NCBI RefSeq assembly: GCF_021026295.1
Contig: NZ_JAJNDA010000012.1
Span: forward strand, 152,040 to 216,039
From: Actinomycetospora soli
GTDB taxonomy: Bacteria > Actinomycetota > Actinomycetes > Mycobacteriales > Pseudonocardiaceae
Direction: 5' to 3'
Length of the DNA: 64,000 bases
The translations under genes were made by a program, and so were the position numbers. The notes beneath the pieces were generated by a model. The model ran no database searches and was not told the origin of the DNA. It worked only from the letters and a program-made list of their open reading frames with translations. This document shows positions 60,802 through 64,000 of this stretch, one piece after another; position 1 is the first letter of the stretch; each line of letters opens with the position of its first letter.

Positions 60802-62112
60802 GTGATCGGTCCGAGGACGTTCGCGCGGGCCCTGACGAACGTCCGGGACCGGGTGATCGAGGGTCCCCTCGCCGACCTGCGGCGGATGCCGCGGGTCGCG
60901 ATCGACACCGGCCCGGCCGACCCGGACGCGTGGGCGGTCGGGCGGGCGCACGGGCTCGCCCGCTCGGGCCAGGTCAGCACCTATCGCTACGCCGTCCACC
61001 CCACCGCGCGTCTGCGGGGCGCCCCCGTACTGCTGGTGTCACCGCTCGGGGCCTGCGGGGTGGCGTTCGACCTGCGGCGCGGGTGCAGCCTCGTCGAGCA
61101 CCTCGTCGGCGAGGGGCGCCACGTCCACCAGGTCGACGACGAGGACCTGGTCGGCCACGACGCCCCGGTCGCGGCGTCCCCGGCCGACCTCGCCCGCTGG
61201 GTGGAGGACATCCTCCCGCACGTCGTCCGCACCGTCTCCGCGCATCACGACGGCGCCCCGGTGCACGTCGTCGGGTGGTCGATCGGTGGTCTGGCGACGC
61301 TGCTCGCCGCCGCCGACGACCCGGCCCTGCCGATCGCCTCGGTGACCGCGATCGCGACGCCGTTCGCCCTCGACCAGGTGCCCGAGCGGGTCCCGGTCCG
61401 CCCGCTCGCGCTGGCCGCCGGCGGGCCGGTGCTCGCCACCACCCAGACCCTGCTCGGGCTGCTGCCCACCCTGCCTGGCATCCCGCCGGCGCTGTCGGTC
61501 GCCTCGGTCGGCACGTTCCTCACCACCCCGCTCACCGTGCTCTCGCACCTGGCCGACCGGGACTTCCTCGCCCAGCTCGAGGCCATCGACGACGTGCGGG
61601 CCGTCGTCGGCGCGCAGGCCGGCCTCGTCGGGTCGTCCTTCCACGCGATGGTCGACGGGCGGGAGCTCGCCGCCGGGCGGGTCCACGTCGCGGGGCACGA
61701 GATCGACCTCGGCGCGCTCGCACGGCCCGTGCTGCTCGTGGCCGGGGAGGACGACACCGTGGTCCCGCCCCGCTCGGTCCGGGCGGGCTCCACCGTGCTG
61801 GCCTCCGCGGACGCGTCGTTGATGACCGCCCCGGGCGGACACCTCGGTGTCCTGTGCGGTCGGGCGTCGCGAGACCGGCTCTGGCCCGCGCTGTGCGCCT
61901 TCCTCGACCGCCACGACCCGCCCGCGCCGATCGAGTCCGGCCTGCCGTCGACCCGGCCGCGTCGGGCCTCCCGACGTCCGCTGCCCGCCGTCGGGAAGAC
62001 CACGGGCACCCCGGAGTCGAGCCCGGATCCCGCCCCCGCACCGGCCGCGCGAGCGGGGCGACGGCCTCGGCCCGCGCCGAAGCGGGCGACGCGCACCCGC
62101 GGCCGGGACTGA
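60802..62112 (+). CDS. PhaC-like alpha/beta hydrolase with basic tail
   Basis: A 436-residue hydrolase resembling polyhydroxyalkanoate synthase. The nucleophile box is GWSIGG, with Ser where PHA synthases use Cys. The Asp lies in GEDDTVVPP and the His in PGGHLGVLCG. After residue ~375 comes a Pro/Ala/Arg-rich basic tail. Probably a hydrolase or depolymerase rather than a synthase. GTG 60802 follows a GGGGGGACGG stretch. Another GTG upstream cannot be excluded. Neighbours suggest lipid metabolism. Confidence 0.72.
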   Translation: MIGPRTFARALTNVRDRVIEGPLADLRRMPRVAIDTGPADPDAWAVGRAHGLARSGQVSTYRYAVHPTARLRGAPVLLVSPLGACGVAFDLRRGCSLVEHLVGEGRHVHQVDDEDLVGHDAPVAASPADLARWVEDILPHVVRTVSAHHDGAPVHVVGWSIGGLATLLAAADDPALPIASVTAIATPFALDQVPERVPVRPLALAAGGPVLATTQTLLGLLPTLPGIPPALSVASVGTFLTTPLTVLSHLADRDFLAQLEAIDDVRAVVGAQAGLVGSSFHAMVDGRELAAGRVHVAGHEIDLGALARPVLLVAGEDDTVVPPRSVRAGSTVLASADASLMTAPGGHLGVLCGRASRDRLWPALCAFLDRHDPPAPIESGLPSTRPRRASRRPLPAVGKTTGTPESSPDPAPAPAARAGRRPRPAPKRATRTRGRD

Positions 62113-62124
62113 CGACGACTCGTC

Positions 62125-62137
62125 TACGCTCGCGATC
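62125..62137 (+). promoter_or_regulatory. Leaderless-type -10 before XRE gene
   Basis: TACGCT (62125-62130) ends 7 bases before the GTG at 62138; no Shine-Dalgarno. Confidence 0.35.
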
Positions 62138-62458
62138 GTGGTCACCCTCCGCGAGGCCCGTCGCGACATGGGCTGGTCGCAGACCGCGGCGGTGGCCCGG
62201 CTCCGGGCGCTCGCCGAGGCCGGCCGGGTGGACGTGGCCTCGGCCGCGAGCCTGAAGACCCAGCTGTCCCGCTGGGAGAACGGCACCGTGCCCGAGGAGC
62301 CCTACCGCACCCTGCTCGCCGAGCTCTACGGGCGGGACCTCGCCGACCTCGGCATCGACGTCACCCCGCACTGGGAGCGCAACCACGAGCTGCCCGGGCT
62401 GCTCGTGGAGATCCGCGACGAGCTGCGGGCGATCCGGGAGCTGCTGGAGAAGGGCTGA
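62138..62458 (+). CDS. Small XRE-type helix-turn-helix protein
   Basis: A 106-residue protein. The HTH covers about 3-60 (VTLREARRDMGWSQTAAVAR and SLKTQLSRWENGTVPEEPYR). Residues 61-106 form a charged helical tail (LLVEIRDELRAIRELLEKG), possibly a dimer coil. Likely a DNA-binding regulator; targets unknown. It starts 25 bases after the PhaC-like gene, from a leaderless-looking promoter, and ends at a bidirectional hairpin. Confidence 0.78.
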   Translation: MVTLREARRDMGWSQTAAVARLRALAEAGRVDVASAASLKTQLSRWENGTVPEEPYRTLLAELYGRDLADLGIDVTPHWERNHELPGLLVEIRDELRAIRELLEKG

Positions 62459-62464
62459 GACGCC

Positions 62465-62502
62465 GGACGCCCGCCCGGACCGGGAGGTCCGGACGGGCGT
62501 CC
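62465..62502. terminator. Bidirectional hairpin between XRE gene and small ORF
   Basis: CCGGACC/GGTCCGG inner stem, one mismatch, then GGACGCCCG/CGGGCGTCC outer stem, loop GGGA. It lies between two convergent stop codons. Confidence 0.8.
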
Positions 62503-62519
62503 GTGGGCGGTGCGTGCGC

Positions 62520-62687
62520 TCAGGAGCGGGGACGCTCGACGGAGTGCAGCGGCGGGTAGTCCTCGTCGTCGGAGGCGAGCAGCAGGCTCAGCGCTCCGAC
62601 CGACAGCGTGCCGAGGGCGAGGACGGCCTCGGAGGTGAGGTCCAGGACGTCGGCCAGTGGTCGTAGCGGGGCGGTCAACAGGGTCAC
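62520..62687 (-). CDS. Small hypothetical protein, possible membrane peptide
   Basis: A 55-residue peptide starting MTLLTAPLRPLADVLDLTSE, with a hydrophobic middle (AVLALGTLSVGALSLLLA) and an acidic then polar end (SDDEDYPPLHSVERPRS). AGGAGG lies 9 bases upstream of the GTG, supporting translation. It ends beside a bidirectional terminator and is convergent with the XRE gene. No family recognised. Confidence 0.5.
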   Translation of the reverse strand: MTLLTAPLRPLADVLDLTSEAVLALGTLSVGALSLLLASDDEDYPPLHSVERPRS

Positions 62688-62920
62688 GCCTCGGTGCCTC
62701 CTGCACGGATCGGGGGTGGTCGGCGGGCGTGGCAGTGGCCGCCGCGGACACACCCCATCGTGTCGGACAGGGCCCGTCCTGGCCAGACCGGCCGGACAGA
62801 GTTCACACCCGTGTTTCAGAACGTTGCGACGAACGGGCTCTTGCGTGCGACGGATGGCCCCGAACGTCCGTTCGGCGGTAACCCACGGCTTCCGGACGGC
62901 GCCCGAGGCGGTCCGGCTCG

Positions 62921-62933
62921 TAGGGTCGCCGTC
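62921..62933 (+). promoter_or_regulatory. Leaderless-type -10 before aldo/keto reductase
   Basis: TAGGGT (62921-62926) ends 7 bases before the GTG at 62934, the same geometry as the racemase promoter. Confidence 0.45.
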
Positions 62934-63932
62934 GTGCGCTTCCGCAAGCTGGGATCCAGCGACCTGCAGGTGTCCGAGATCTCCCTCGGCTCCTGGCTGA
63001 CCTATTCCGGCGGGGTCGAGGCCGACGCCACCGCCGCCTGCACCCGCGCCGCCTTCGACGCCGGCATCACCTTCTTCGACACCGCCAACGTGTACGGCCG
63101 CGGCGCCGCCGAGACCGCCTGGGGCGACATCCTCGCCGACTACCGCCGCGACGAGTACGTGCTCGCGACGAAGGTCTACTTCCCGATGTCGGACTCCGAC
63201 TCCGGCCTCTCGCCCGCGCAGATCGCGAAGCAGATCGACGCCTCGCTGCAGCGTCTGCGCACCGACCACGTCGACCTCTACCAGTGCCACCGGTTCGACT
63301 CCCGGGTGCCGATCGAGGACACGATGGAGGCGCTCGCCGAGGTCGTGCGCGCCGGCAAGGCCCGCTACCTCGGGTTCAGCGAGTGGACCCCGGACCAGAT
63401 CCGCGCCGGGCTCGAGGCCGCGCCGGACGACGTCACCTTCGTCTCCTCGCAGCCGCAGTACTCGATGCTGTGGCGCTCGCCGGAGGACGGGGTCTTCCAG
63501 ACCTGCGCCGAGCACGACATCTCCCAGATCGTCTGGTCACCGCTCGCCGAGGGCGTCCTCACCGGGAAGTACCGGCCCGGCGAGGAGGTCCCGGTCGACT
63601 CGCGCGCGGCGTCCGACGAGATGAACGGCTTCATCAAGCAGAAGCTCACCGACCGCACGCTGGAGGCGGTGCAGCGGCTGCGCCCGGTCGCCGACGGCGC
63701 GGGCCTGTCGATGGCCGAGCTCGCCCTGGCGTGGGTGCTGCGCCGGCCCGAGCTCGCGTCGGCCATCATCGGCGCCTCGCGGCCCGAGCAGGTGCACGCG
63801 AACGCGAAGGCGGCCGGGATCGAGCTCTCCGCCGACACCCTCGCGGCCGTCGACGAGGCCCTCGGCGACGTGCCCGTGACGACGCTGCAGCTCGGTCCGG
63901 GCGCGTCCGCGGACATCACGCACCGGTCCTGA
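62934..63932 (+). CDS. Aldo/keto reductase (KCNAB/YghZ-like)
   Basis: A 332-residue NADPH-dependent reductase of the AKR superfamily. N-terminal FRKLGSSDLQVSEISLGSW, catalytic Asp/Tyr region FFDTANVYGRGAAETAWG, Lys segment VLATKVYF, His in VDLYQCHRFD, and C-terminal nucleotide-binding IIGASRPEQVHANAKA. The tetrad looks complete. Similar to voltage-channel beta-subunit-like and YghZ reductases that reduce aldehydes or methylglyoxal. The GTG at 62934 is likely leaderless. Confidence 0.9.
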   Translation: MRFRKLGSSDLQVSEISLGSWLTYSGGVEADATAACTRAAFDAGITFFDTANVYGRGAAETAWGDILADYRRDEYVLATKVYFPMSDSDSGLSPAQIAKQIDASLQRLRTDHVDLYQCHRFDSRVPIEDTMEALAEVVRAGKARYLGFSEWTPDQIRAGLEAAPDDVTFVSSQPQYSMLWRSPEDGVFQTCAEHDISQIVWSPLAEGVLTGKYRPGEEVPVDSRAASDEMNGFIKQKLTDRTLEAVQRLRPVADGAGLSMAELALAWVLRRPELASAIIGASRPEQVHANAKAAGIELSADTLAAVDEALGDVPVTTLQLGPGASADITHRS

Positions 63933-63969
63933 CGTCCCCGCCGCCCTCGCGGCTCGCCACCCCCTTTGG

Positions 63970-64000
63970 CAGGAAAGCGTCGTTGCTGTCACGGCGTGAC
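63970..64000. repeat. Second copy of the intergenic hairpin repeat (cut by window edge)
   Basis: Bases 63970-63991 are identical to the left arm at 53508-53529. The apex differs, GTCAC-GGC-GTGAC, and the right arm continues beyond the window. It follows the aldo/keto reductase gene, so it probably serves as its terminator. Confidence 0.8.

Overview
The window is GC-rich actinobacterial chromosome. Its codon bias, GTG/TTG starts, leaderless-looking promoters, complete Mce importer, and HadA/HadB, F420-type and wax-ester genes point to a Pseudonocardiales-type organism (Pseudonocardia/Actinomycetospora relatives are my best guess; this is inference, since no 16S gene is present).

Region 1 (1-16462, all on the minus strand) is the classical transcription/translation core. 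Read in the transcribed direction it runs rpoB-rpoC, rpsL-rpsG-fusA-tuf, then the start of the S10 operon (rpsJ-rplC-rplD-rplW-rplB-rpsS-rplV, the last cut by the window edge). Strong hairpins sit in several intercistronic gaps.

Region 2 (16827-29912) is a complete Mce lipid/sterol importer operon: mceG ATPase, two YrbE permeases, MceA-F and two Mce-associated proteins. It is wedged between rplL and rpoB, which are usually adjacent. It has a 19-bp terminator hairpin at its end and a 10+10-bp palindrome upstream of mceG.

Region 3 (30002-37175) holds rplJ-rplL, rplK-rplA, secE-nusG and tRNA-Trp, an aspartate-type aminotransferase, then hadB, hadA, rpmG, tRNA-Met and tRNA-Thr.

Region 4 (37192-41024) holds a GGDEF/EAL protein with a degenerate GGDEF site, cinA and a tiny membrane peptide.

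Region 5 (41147-64000) is a lipid-catabolism district. One operon encodes aldehyde dehydrogenase, acyl-CoA ligase, an alpha/beta hydrolase and a wax-ester synthase. Near it are a TetR regulator, a ferredoxin-P450 pair, a second acyl-CoA ligase, an acyl-CoA dehydrogenase with an LLM oxidoreductase, an AraC and a second TetR regulator, a thiolase-FadB operon, an alpha-methylacyl-CoA racemase, a PhaC-like hydrolase, an XRE protein and an aldo/keto reductase. Together these could hydroxylate, oxidise, activate, epimerise and beta-oxidise methyl-branched lipids, with storage as wax esters. The Mce operon is a plausible importer for the same substrates. Shared promoter motifs tie several of these genes into two candidate TetR regulons. 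A long intergenic hairpin repeat occurs at 53504-53560 and again, cut off, at the right edge.
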